DNA from: an uncultured Methylopila sp.
GTDB lineage: Bacteria > Pseudomonadota > Alphaproteobacteria > Rhizobiales > Methylopilaceae
DNA length: 64,000 nucleotides
NCBI GenBank assembly: GCA_902168115.1
Contig: CABHPB010000141.1
Coordinates: 64,001-128,000 of the forward strand
Reading direction: 5' to 3'
In this document: one piece after another, positions 1-7,523 of the stretch
How positions within the stretch are numbered: the first letter of the stretch is position 1
Layout of the letters: every line of letters begins with the position of its first letter
Notes under the pieces: generated by a model
Database searches by the model: none
The model's input: the letters and a program-made list of their open reading frames with translations, nothing else
What the model was told of the DNA's origin: nothing
Position numbers and translations under genes: made by a program

Positions 1-1043
1 GCGACATAGAGCACGTCGCGGTCGCGCACGGTGAAGCCCTTGGCGTAGAAGTAGGCGCGCGGGTCCCGCAGGTCGACGCGATAGACCACCGGCACCTTTG
101 CGCCGAACCGCCCGTCATAGTCCGGCTTGATCTGCTTGAGCGCCGAATCGGGCTCGTAGCGGAATACGAAGAACGCGCCCGGATCGGACCGGTTGTCGAC
201 CAGGCCGCCGGACTTGCCGACCGCCTCGAGCAGCGTGACCTTCTCGGAGCCGAACTCGACCGGGCCCGGCCGCGTCACCGCGCCGAAGGCCAGGAAGATC
301 TCGGGGTCGCGGGCGACATAGATGCGATCGCCCGGGAGCACGAAGACATTCTCCGGCGGATTGTCGATCAGGTCCTTCATGATCGCGGAGCCCTGCGCGT
401 TGCCGCGCTGGAGGGTCACGCGCGTCTCGTAGGCGGCGGCGCGAAGCCCGCCGCCCGAAGCGATCGCGTCGAGGATGCGGTCGCCCGCGGCGGAAATCGG
501 CTTGCGGCCGCCGTTCGCGACCTCGCCGGCCAGCACATAGGTGCGCTCGACCGTCTCCTGGATCGCGACCAGCGCCTGGGGCTGGATCGCCCGGCCCTCG
601 AGCGCCGCGACGATGCGCTTTTCGATCTCCTGCGGGGACGAGCCGGAAGCCCGGATCTTCCCGCCATAGGGCACGGTGATGGTCCCGTCCGAATCGACGC
701 GCTGCGCGAAGGTGACGCGCGCGCCGTACTCGCTCGAGAACAGGCCGCCCTGGCCGGCTTCGAAGATGGTGATGGAAAGCCCGTCGCCGATGCCAACGAT
801 CTGGTTCGGCTTCGGCCGAGGCGCCGCGAAGCGCTGCGAGAACGCGGTCACGCGGTACTGGGACAGGATATCGACCGCGCGCTGGTCGAGATTGACCAGC
901 ACGTAGTCGGTGAGCGCCTTACCCTCGCCGGTCGTCGTGATCTGCTGGGTCGAAGGACCCGTCGCCGGCAACGCCGAGCAGCCCGCCAGCAGGCCAGCTA
1001 CGACGCAGGCTATCGCCACGCCGGTTACGTTCGTGGACCGCAT
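1..1043 (-). CDS. Polysaccharide export lipoprotein (Wza/KpsD family), partial
   Basis: This is an outer-membrane polysaccharide export protein; about 347 residues are visible and the C-terminus lies beyond the left edge. The N-terminus is a lipoprotein signal ending in the lipobox LLAGC (Cys21), so the mature protein should be lipid-anchored in the outer membrane. After about residue 65 comes the Poly_export domain (GIGDGLSITIFEAG, then DSDGTITVPYGGKI), followed by SLBB-type beta-grasp repeats (YVLAGEVANGG, and FLAFGAVTRPGPVEF further on). These features are typical of Wza/KpsD/BexD channels that carry capsule or exopolysaccharide across the outer membrane. It lies 139 bp downstream of the LTA-synthase-like gene and reads the same way as KpsC, which supports a capsule locus. 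I chose the first ATG because it gives a complete lipoprotein signal. Confidence 0.9.
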   Translation of the reverse strand, partial: MRSTNVTGVAIACVVAGLLAGCSALPATGPSTQQITTTGEGKALTDYVLVNLDQRAVDILSQYRVTAFSQRFAAPRPKPNQIVGIGDGLSITIFEAGQGGLFSSEYGARVTFAQRVDSDGTITVPYGGKIRASGSSPQEIEKRIVAALEGRAIQPQALVAIQETVERTYVLAGEVANGGRKPISAAGDRILDAIASGGGLRAAAYETRVTLQRGNAQGSAIMKDLIDNPPENVFVLPGDRIYVARDPEIFLAFGAVTRPGPVEFGSEKVTLLEAVGKSGGLVDNRSDPGAFFVFRYEPDSALKQIKPDYDGRFGAKVPVVYRVDLRDPRAYFYAKGFTVRDRDVLYV

Positions 1044-1182
1044 TAGTCCTCACGCTTCGTACAACCCCGAGCGTCCCGGTTAGCACCGAAGGCATTGCCT
1101 CACAACTAACGGAGCGGCGCTCGGCCCAGCAGTCGCATTTGCGCCATCGGTTGGCGTCCGCCGTGCGTTTTTTAGGCAACAA

Positions 1183-2652
1183 TCAGCGATGCGTCCGCTC
1201 GACCATCAGGCGGCTCACGGCGTCGACGTCGAGGTCGAGGCGGGGCGTGGAAGACGCTGCGATCCGGCGCGAATCCCACAGCACGTAGTCGGCCGCACGC
1301 CGGTCGGGCAGCGCCGGAAGCAGTGTGCGGGCAGGCGCATGGTCGCCGTAGAGGCACAGCGTCCCGCCGCCCGGGCGGGCCCTCAGCGCATCGGCTATGC
1401 GGCCCATCATTCGGTCGGAATTGGCGAGGTGGATGGCGTACTGATCCTCCCCCACGTCAACGCCCGGCAGGCGCCCCGGCCCCCACGGCCCGTGATTCTC
1501 GATGGTCACGACGAACAGAAAGAGCGGGCCGTCCGCCCTGCCGATCTCGGCGGAAACGGCGTCGGCCACCGCCGCGTCGCCGACATAGGGTCCGAAGCGG
1601 TCCGACGGAGCGAAGGCCTCCCCGTCGATGAAACGGTCGAAGCCGAGCTGCGGCGCGAGTTCGTCGCGCGCGAAAAACCGCCGGTCGTAAGGGTGCATCA
1701 GCGCCGTCCGCCAGCCGGCCCGCCTGAACCGGACCGCCAGCGAGGCGGCGGCGTAGTCCGGCGAGACGAGATAGGGGTCGAAGGCGTCGAAGCCGAGGGA
1801 TTTGGTCGGCAGTCCGGTCAGGAACCCGAACTCGGCGCGCATCGTATAGGCGCCCTCCGCCGGCACCCGGCAGCGGCCCCAGGCGAGCCCCTCCTCGCAG
1901 AGCCGCCGATATTCCGGGAGCTCCGGCCCCTCCGCCCCGCGGGCCGCGACGTCGGTGAAGCTCTCGCACTGGATGGCGACGACGACGTCGGGCGCGAGCG
2001 GGCCGATCGGTCGCGCCTCGGCCATGGCGTGGCTCGCCGCCGCCGAGGGCCGGGGATCGCTGCGCCAAGCCTGCCAGTGCAGCGCCATGGTGGCGCCGAG
2101 GCCGAACCGGGCGATCTCGCCGTCGAGGTCGGGCGATTCGCCGAGCAGCGGGCGCGCGAGCCGCGCCGCCCACCGGGATCGCAGCGCCAGCACGGCGAGC
2201 GCGACGACCAACGGGGGCACAACGACGAGCGGCCATCCGCCCGCCGGCAGGATCGAAGGCTCGACGGCGAACCAGCCGGCCGTCGCGACCGCGAGCGCCG
2301 CGAACACCGCAAGCGCCTTCGGTTCGGCCAGCTTCTCGGCGTAGTAGAGCCGCGGGTGCCGGATCGCGAGCTTCACCAGCGCGAAGTCCGAGAACACGAC
2401 AGGTTCGCCCAGGATGCGCGCCTTCATGGCGCTTCCCGCGCCGAACAGGAAGGCGACGACGCAGGTCACCAGCGCCGCATGCCACGGGCGCCAGGACAGC
2501 GAGAACGCCGCGGCGAAGATCACCACGTGGACCAGCAGCCGGAGGATGAGCGCCCGCGCCGGCGCCCGCAGCGTCGAAAGACGCGGCGGCTGGCGCTCGA
2601 GCGCGAGCGAGAGCGCGAAGGACAGCGCGAAGGCGATTGCGAGCGCGATCAC
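1183..2652 (-). CDS. LTA synthase-like membrane phosphoglycerol transferase (sulfatase fold)
   Basis: The product is a membrane protein of about 489 residues. The N-terminal third has several hydrophobic helices (for example VIALAIAFALSFALSLAL and a stretch near HVVIFAAAFSLSW). It is followed by an extracytoplasmic alkaline-phosphatase/sulfatase-fold domain. That domain starts at VVVAIQCESFTD, the place of the metal-binding Glu and nucleophile region in LtaS/OpgB proteins, and ends with a metal-site motif YGDHAP. The family transfers phosphoglycerol or similar groups onto glycans or lipids. Being between KpsC and the export protein, it may decorate the capsule; this is inference. The GTG start at 2652 overlaps the kpsC stop by 4 bp (GTGA). 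The open frame continues upstream, but that part is only the antisense shadow of kpsC. The exact substrate cannot be told from sequence. Confidence 0.8.
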   Translation of the reverse strand: MIALAIAFALSFALSLALERQPPRLSTLRAPARALILRLLVHVVIFAAAFSLSWRPWHAALVTCVVAFLFGAGSAMKARILGEPVVFSDFALVKLAIRHPRLYYAEKLAEPKALAVFAALAVATAGWFAVEPSILPAGGWPLVVVPPLVVALAVLALRSRWAARLARPLLGESPDLDGEIARFGLGATMALHWQAWRSDPRPSAAASHAMAEARPIGPLAPDVVVAIQCESFTDVAARGAEGPELPEYRRLCEEGLAWGRCRVPAEGAYTMRAEFGFLTGLPTKSLGFDAFDPYLVSPDYAAASLAVRFRRAGWRTALMHPYDRRFFARDELAPQLGFDRFIDGEAFAPSDRFGPYVGDAAVADAVSAEIGRADGPLFLFVVTIENHGPWGPGRLPGVDVGEDQYAIHLANSDRMMGRIADALRARPGGGTLCLYGDHAPARTLLPALPDRRAADYVLWDSRRIAASSTPRLDLDVDAVSRLMVERTHR

Positions 2653-4202
2653 CGAAGTCTCCGCGCGATCGGCCCCAGCAGCCGGTGCCGCCCGAGGGCA
2701 TAGACGTGGCGCAGCCGCGCGGCGAGACGGCCGGACGGCGAGGCGGCGCGGGCCTTCTGCTCGACCAGGCGGTCGAGCGCCGTCTCCGGTCCGCAGGGTA
2801 GCCCGGTGCCCGGATCGCAGTAGAGCGGGTAGAGGATCAGCGCTGCGGCGACGAGTTCGTCGAGGCTCCTGCGCCGGCCTCGTCGCGGATGCGGCGCGAG
2901 GTCTTCCGTCAGGCCCCAGCCGGCGTAGAACGGCTGGCCATGGGTCGCGACGTCGAGCCCGCGCAGCAGCGCCTCGAAGCCGGACAGCGATGTCATGGTC
3001 TCGACCGCCCGGCACTGGTCGTAGAGCGCGACGATCGACCCGCCGACCACCACGGCGTCCGCGAGATGGCGAAGGTCCGCGTCGGTCACGGCGCCGATCC
3101 GGTAGCCCGCCACAACGTCCGGATGCGGCTTGTAGACGATGAAGGCGTCAGGTCGGCGGGCGCGCGCCGCCGCCAGAAGGTCGCGGTTCGTCCGGACCGC
3201 GCCGGCGCCCTTCAGGATGGACGCGTCGTCCTCGACCTGCCCCGGCACCAGCACCCCGTAGCGGCCGGGCGGCACCACCGGCTCGGAGGCCGCGCCCACA
3301 TTGTACTTGGTGAGGCTTTCCGCCACGAGCCTGCGCCGCAACCGTCCCGCGCGCTCGACCAGCGTCGCCGGGATCTCGGCCGTGGCCAGGATTTTCTCCA
3401 GGTCGCTCGGCCGCGAGGGGTCGTAGTAGATCCCGCTCTCGTCCATCACGAGCGAGAGCGGCGGCACGAAGGCGGCGCCGAGCCCGACCGAGCGCACGAA
3501 ACCGTCCTCCAGCCTGCCGAACGGCGCGCCCTCGGCGCGGGCCGCCTGCTCCGCCGCGTCGATGCTGCGGGACGCCCAGGCGACGACGCGGCCGGACGAG
3601 GCCTTGGCCTCGCGCGCCGCCGGCGCCGGAGATCTGGAGAACACCGGGGGTCCGTTCGGACCGTTCAGAAACCGCGTCACGATCGGCCGCTTCCAGCTCG
3701 TCAACCCGACGCCGAAGGAGCGCCGCGCGGTGCGCTCGCGATGGCGCAGGATGTCGAAGGCGATCTCCAGCGCGCGCGCCGCGCCGATTCGCCGGCGGTC
3801 GTACGGATCGAGCCAGACGAGTTCGGGATCGGATGGGTCAAAGCCCGCCGGAAGGAGGATTTCGCCGGGACCGGCGCGCTCCAGGAGATCTGTGAGCGCG
3901 GCGGCGGGATCGCCGGTTGCCGAGCCGATCGGCCCGGCGGCCGGGAGGCCGCGCGCGCGATAGCTCAGCGGCCGGCCGCGAAGATTTAATACGACTAGAT
4001 TTATAGTATTATCCGAAAGCGTTCGCAGCGGAACGTTTCGCTCTTCCGCCAGTCGCTGCGCCTCGACTTCCAGCGGATCGCCAGCATGCGTAAAAACACC
4101 GAGGATATCGGTGTGTCTATTCACGACTCGTGTTGCAGGAAGGCCCGCAATCGCCGCGACGTCTGCGTCCCGTTCGCGCAAAAGGCGCGAAACGATTGCC
4201 AC
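2649..4202 (-). CDS. kpsC: KpsC-like capsule beta-Kdo transferase, short form
   Basis: KpsC adds beta-linked Kdo residues to the lipid anchor of group 2-type capsules at the cytoplasmic face. The C-terminal part (about residues 160-517) matches one full KpsC module: linker GVGLTSWKRPIVTRFL, the hallmark LEDGFVRS at 231-238, PLSLVMDESGIYYD, KPHPD at 358-362, then TSLSGFEALLRGL and GQPFYAGWGLTED. The first about 150 residues look like the remnant of the other module: RLAEERNVPLR lines up with the segment before LEDGFLRS, but that motif is replaced by TLSDNTIN and most of the module is missing. Canonical KpsC has two catalytic modules and about 670 residues; this has about 517. The GTG start at 4202 follows a GGA-rich stretch and is uncertain. 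It is divergent from kpsS, which completes the pair. Confidence 0.85.
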   Translation of the reverse strand: MAIVSRLLRERDADVAAIAGLPATRVVNRHTDILGVFTHAGDPLEVEAQRLAEERNVPLRTLSDNTINLVVLNLRGRPLSYRARGLPAAGPIGSATGDPAAALTDLLERAGPGEILLPAGFDPSDPELVWLDPYDRRRIGAARALEIAFDILRHRERTARRSFGVGLTSWKRPIVTRFLNGPNGPPVFSRSPAPAAREAKASSGRVVAWASRSIDAAEQAARAEGAPFGRLEDGFVRSVGLGAAFVPPLSLVMDESGIYYDPSRPSDLEKILATAEIPATLVERAGRLRRRLVAESLTKYNVGAASEPVVPPGRYGVLVPGQVEDDASILKGAGAVRTNRDLLAAARARRPDAFIVYKPHPDVVAGYRIGAVTDADLRHLADAVVVGGSIVALYDQCRAVETMTSLSGFEALLRGLDVATHGQPFYAGWGLTEDLAPHPRRGRRRSLDELVAAALILYPLYCDPGTGLPCGPETALDRLVEQKARAASPSGRLAARLRHVYALGRHRLLGPIARRLR

Positions 4203-4409
4203 TTTTCCGGGCCTGTGGTTCAAAAGGCGGGTCCGAGGTCGGTTCAAGCCGTCGTCGCGGTCAGCGCTAATCGCGCCGGGCCGCGGATGCAACGCCCTGA
4301 TCCGCCTGCACGACCCGCCTGGCGTGAGTTTCCGTCGCGGTCGTGGGACATGGGGGCAGCATGCGAATCGGGTCGCCGGGTTCTGGCGGCTCGAACGGGG
4401 TATCCGTTT

Positions 4410-5729
4410 ATGATCAGCGGCGGAGAGCAGTCTGGACCGCGGCCCGGCCGCACGTTCCTGTTCCTCCAGGGCCTCGCGTCGCCCTTTTTCGTGCGCCTCG
4501 GACATGCGCTCAAGGCGCAGGGCTACGGCGTCTCGCGCATCAACCTCAATCTCGGCGACCGCATCTTCTGGAACATCCCGGGCGCGGTCGACTATCGCGG
4601 CCGGTTCGACAACTGGCGCGGCTTCCTCTCGAAGTTCATGGACGAGCGCGGGGTCACCGACCTCGTGCTGTTCGGCGACGGCCGGCCCTACCATCGCGTC
4701 GCGATCGCCACCGCGCAGCTGCGCGGCGTCAACGTGCACGTGTTCGAGGAAGGCTATTTCCGGCCGCATTGGATCACGATGGAGGAAGGCGGGGTCAACG
4801 GCTTCTCCGGCCTCCCGCGCGACCCCAAGTCGCTGGAGCGGATCGCCGCCGAGGTTTCCGACCCGGCCGAGCCGCTGCCGATCCACGGCGACATGCGCGC
4901 CCGCACCTTCTGGGACGTGCTCTACAATCTGAGCAACACCTTCGTCCCGTACCTCTACCCGTTCTACCGCCGCTACCGCCCGAACCATTGCCTCGTCGAA
5001 TACGCGGGCTGGGTCGGCCGCAAGGTCCGCGGCAAGGCCGAGGCGAAGCGCGCCGGTACGGTCGAGCGCACGCTGAAGCGATCCAAGGCGCCCTACTTCC
5101 TGCTGCCGCTCCAGCTCGACAGCGACTACCAGATCCGCCTGCACTCCCCGTTCAGCTCGATGACCGAGGTCGTCGACCTCGTGGCGCGCTCCTTCGCGGC
5201 GCATGCGCCGGCGAACGCCAAGCTGGTCGTCAAGCTGCACCCGCTGGACAACGGCCTCGTCAATCGCCGCCGCCAGACCAAGATCACGGCCGACAAGTCC
5301 GGTCTCGGCGACCGGCTGGTCTATCTCGACGGCGGCGACGGACAGGCGCTGGTCGACGGAGCGGCCGGCGTCGTGGTGGTGAACTCGACGATGGGCACAA
5401 TGGCGATCGACCGCGGGCGCCCGACGGTGGCGCTCGGCCAGGCGATCTACGACATCGAGGGCCTGACCCATCAGGGCACGCTCGAGACCTTCTGGAACGC
5501 CCCGAGCGCGCCCGATGCTCAGACGGTGCAGAACTTCCGCAAGGTCGTGTCGGCGCGCACTCAGCTCAATGGCGGCTTCTATTCGCGCGAGGCGATCGCG
5601 ATCGCCGTCGAGAACGCGATGACGCGCCTCGTCGCCATGGCGCCGGCCGCGCAGGCGCGGGCCGTCGCGCTCGAGTGGACCGCCGAGCCCGGCTTCCGCG
5701 AGGCCGGCTCCGCCGTTCCCGGCGAGTGA
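4410..5729 (+). CDS. kpsS: KpsS-like capsular polysaccharide (Kdo) transferase
   Basis: A 439-residue protein of the capsule synthesis/modification family to which KpsS belongs; KpsS places the first Kdo on the phosphatidylglycerol anchor of group 2-type capsules. It begins with a typical FLFLQGLASPFF segment, followed by INLNLGDRIFW, VLFGDGRPYHR and VHVFEEGYFRPHWITME, all characteristic of this family. The C-terminal half carries the nucleotide-sugar-binding-like stretch LVVKLHPLDNG and VVVVNSTMGTMA. The ATG at 4410 is chosen because family homology begins right after it; an upstream extension would overlap the divergent kpsC promoter region. The following SDR gene overlaps its stop by 4 bp, so both are probably cotranscribed. 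The short KpsC, this KpsS and the export protein together indicate a Kdo-anchored surface polysaccharide. Confidence 0.88.
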   Translation: MISGGEQSGPRPGRTFLFLQGLASPFFVRLGHALKAQGYGVSRINLNLGDRIFWNIPGAVDYRGRFDNWRGFLSKFMDERGVTDLVLFGDGRPYHRVAIATAQLRGVNVHVFEEGYFRPHWITMEEGGVNGFSGLPRDPKSLERIAAEVSDPAEPLPIHGDMRARTFWDVLYNLSNTFVPYLYPFYRRYRPNHCLVEYAGWVGRKVRGKAEAKRAGTVERTLKRSKAPYFLLPLQLDSDYQIRLHSPFSSMTEVVDLVARSFAAHAPANAKLVVKLHPLDNGLVNRRRQTKITADKSGLGDRLVYLDGGDGQALVDGAAGVVVVNSTMGTMAIDRGRPTVALGQAIYDIEGLTHQGTLETFWNAPSAPDAQTVQNFRKVVSARTQLNGGFYSREAIAIAVENAMTRLVAMAPAAQARAVALEWTAEPGFREAGSAVPGE

Positions 5730-6517
5730 GCCGAAAAGCCCCGACCTCCATCGTCCTGACCGGCGCCGGCCGCGGCATCGGCGCGGCGCTCGCGCGCGTT
5801 TACGCCGGGCCGGGCGTCGCGATGCTGCTGATCGGCCGCGACCTGCCGCGGCTCGAGGCGGTCGCCGCCGAGTGCGCCGCGAAGGGCGCGTCGGTCGAGA
5901 CGGCGGCGATCGACGTCACCGAGCATGAGCGGCTCGCCGAGGCGATCCTCGCCTTCGACGCAGGCCATTCGGTCGATCTCGTGATCGCCAACGCCGGCGT
6001 CTCCGGCGGCCTTGAGCCCGGACGCGGCTTCGAGAGCTTCGCCACGGCCCAGCGGCAGCTCAGGATCAATCTCGAGGGCGCCATCGCGACCGTGACGCCT
6101 CTGGTCGATCCGATGCGCGCGCGAAAGCGCGGCCGGATCGCCGTGATGAGCTCGCTCGCGGCGCTCCAGCCAGTCGGCGACACGGCCGCCTATTCGGCCT
6201 CGAAGGCCGGCGTGCTCGCTTGGGGAGAGGCGCTCGGCGACTTCGTCGCCGCCGACGGGATCACGGTCAGCGTCATCTGCCCGGGCTTCGTCACCAGCGA
6301 CATGAGCCAGCGCTATCTCGGCCCAAAGCCGTTCGAGATGACGGCCGACGAGGCCGCGAGGCTGATCCGCCGCAAGATCGACGGGGGCGCGGCCGTCATC
6401 GCATTCCCCTGGCAGATCGTCGCCGCGATCCGCGCCGGCCGCGTCCTGCCGCGCTTCGTGCGCCGCATGTTCCTGTCGCGCGTCCCGGTCGAGATCGCGC
6501 CCGATCCGAACAAGTGA
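5726..6517 (+). CDS. Short-chain dehydrogenase/reductase
   Basis: A classical SDR of 263 residues. Visible are the NAD(P) glycine motif TGAGRGIG near the N-terminus, an IDV stretch at the end of the second strand, NAGVSG, and the catalytic Ser plus YSASK Tyr-Lys pair. The C-terminal extension is basic and hydrophobic (WQIVAAIRAGRVLPRFVRRMF), as in SDRs that sit on membranes or act on lipids. It starts with GTG overlapping the kpsS stop codon by 4 bp, so it is translationally coupled to a capsule gene. The substrate is unknown; a role in making the lipid or sugar part of the capsule is inference from context only. Confidence 0.85.
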   Translation: MSRKAPTSIVLTGAGRGIGAALARVYAGPGVAMLLIGRDLPRLEAVAAECAAKGASVETAAIDVTEHERLAEAILAFDAGHSVDLVIANAGVSGGLEPGRGFESFATAQRQLRINLEGAIATVTPLVDPMRARKRGRIAVMSSLAALQPVGDTAAYSASKAGVLAWGEALGDFVAADGITVSVICPGFVTSDMSQRYLGPKPFEMTADEAARLIRRKIDGGAAVIAFPWQIVAAIRAGRVLPRFVRRMFLSRVPVEIAPDPNK

Positions 6518-6549
6518 CGCCGGGCGACCGCGTGAGCCGCCGCCCGGCG
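6518..6549. terminator. Hairpin between convergent genes, possible terminator
   Basis: A perfect 9-bp inverted repeat (CGCCGGGCG at 6518-6526 and CGCCCGGCG at 6541-6549) with a 14-nt loop starts right after the SDR stop codon and ends 8 bp before the stop of the convergent binding-protein gene. There is no T-run on either side, so Rho-independent termination is only a suggestion. Confidence 0.4.
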
Positions 6550-6557
6550 CGGACAGC

Positions 6558-7373
6558 TCAGGAGCCCTTGGCCTTTTCCGCCATGCGCCTGGCGTAGTCG
6601 GTCGGGGCGATGCCCCACTTCTTCTCCTCGGCGACGATCAGGCCCTGCTTGAACCAGTCCTGCGTCGTCTCGGAGAGGAACTTGGCGAAGGCGTCCTCGC
6701 CCTTCTTCACGCCGAGGATCCAGGGCGTCTCGAGAATGCCGGCCAGCGGCATGTGGTAGGAGGCCTTCCACTCCTCGTCGAGCAGCTTCCCCTGCACGAA
6801 GGTCTGGTCGTAGAGTTAGCCGACGCATTCGCCCTGCTTCAGCGCGAACAGCGGTTTTTCGGAGCCGTCGAAGGCCTTCACGATCGCGCCGTACTTGGCC
6901 TCGACCTCCTTGTTGTAGAACGCGCCGGAGGTGCCGCAGAGCGTCTTGCCGCGAAGCTCCTCCCAGCTTGAGAAGGACGCCTTCTTGTTGAGCAGGACGT
7001 TGACCGAGTCCGAATAGTATTGCGGGTCGATGGCGAGCACGCTCTGCCGGCGCTCGGGCTTGTCCGACATGGTCGCGATGACCACGTCGATCTTGCCCTG
7101 GTTCACGAACTCGATGCGGTTCGAGGACACAACGGCCACGATTTCGAGCTTCACGCCCAGTCTTTTGGCGATGTCGGCCGCGAGGTCCGGCTCGATGCCG
7201 ACGATCTGGCCCGAGGGGTCGCGGAAGCCGAACGGCTTGTAGTCGGCCTTGATGCCGGCGACGAGCACGCCGCGCGCCTTGATGTCCTGCAGCACGTCGG
7301 CGTCCGCCGGAGCCGTCGCGCCCCAGAGGATCAGCGGCGGCAGGGCGGCGAGAAGGGCGGCTGTTCTGAACAT
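6558..7373 (-). pseudogene. Amino-acid-type ABC solute-binding protein, interrupted by a stop codon
   Basis: The frame encodes a family 3 periplasmic solute-binding protein of the polar amino acid type. It has a signal peptide (MFRTAALLAALPPLILWG, cut after ADA), then VLQDIKARGVLVAGIKADYKPFGF, IEPDLAADIAKRLGV, and the continuation GKTLCGTSGAFY. Codon 186 (6816-6818) is TAA, between ECVG and LYDQTF, inside a segment where this family usually reads as an aromatic plus Asp-rich motif. The same frame then continues without further stops to 6558 with well-conserved sequence (ILETPWILGVKKGEDAF, WFKQGLIVAEEKKWGI). A single TAC-to-TAA change explains everything, so this is a very young pseudogene or a sequencing error. 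No ABC permease or ATPase gene is adjacent, so it was already an orphan. TAA excludes selenocysteine. Confidence 0.8.
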
Positions 7374-7523
7374 GTCGTCGAATCCAACTGGAGGGGGAAA
7401 CGCGCCGGACTGGCCATCCGCTCTTGCAAACCCTATGCCTCGCCTGAGCGACGGCCTCCCCTCCCCGCCCGCATCAAGCGATGTTGATCGGGTCGCCGGC
7501 CGGCGCTGCATGCGAGGACAGCC

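Noticed and set aside
4203-5471. N-terminal extension of KpsC to position 5471
   Set aside because: The extra part is antisense to kpsS and has no family similarity.
6816-6818. Programmed read-through or selenocysteine at the in-frame stop
   Set aside because: The codon is TAA, not TGA, and no hairpin or read-through context is visible.
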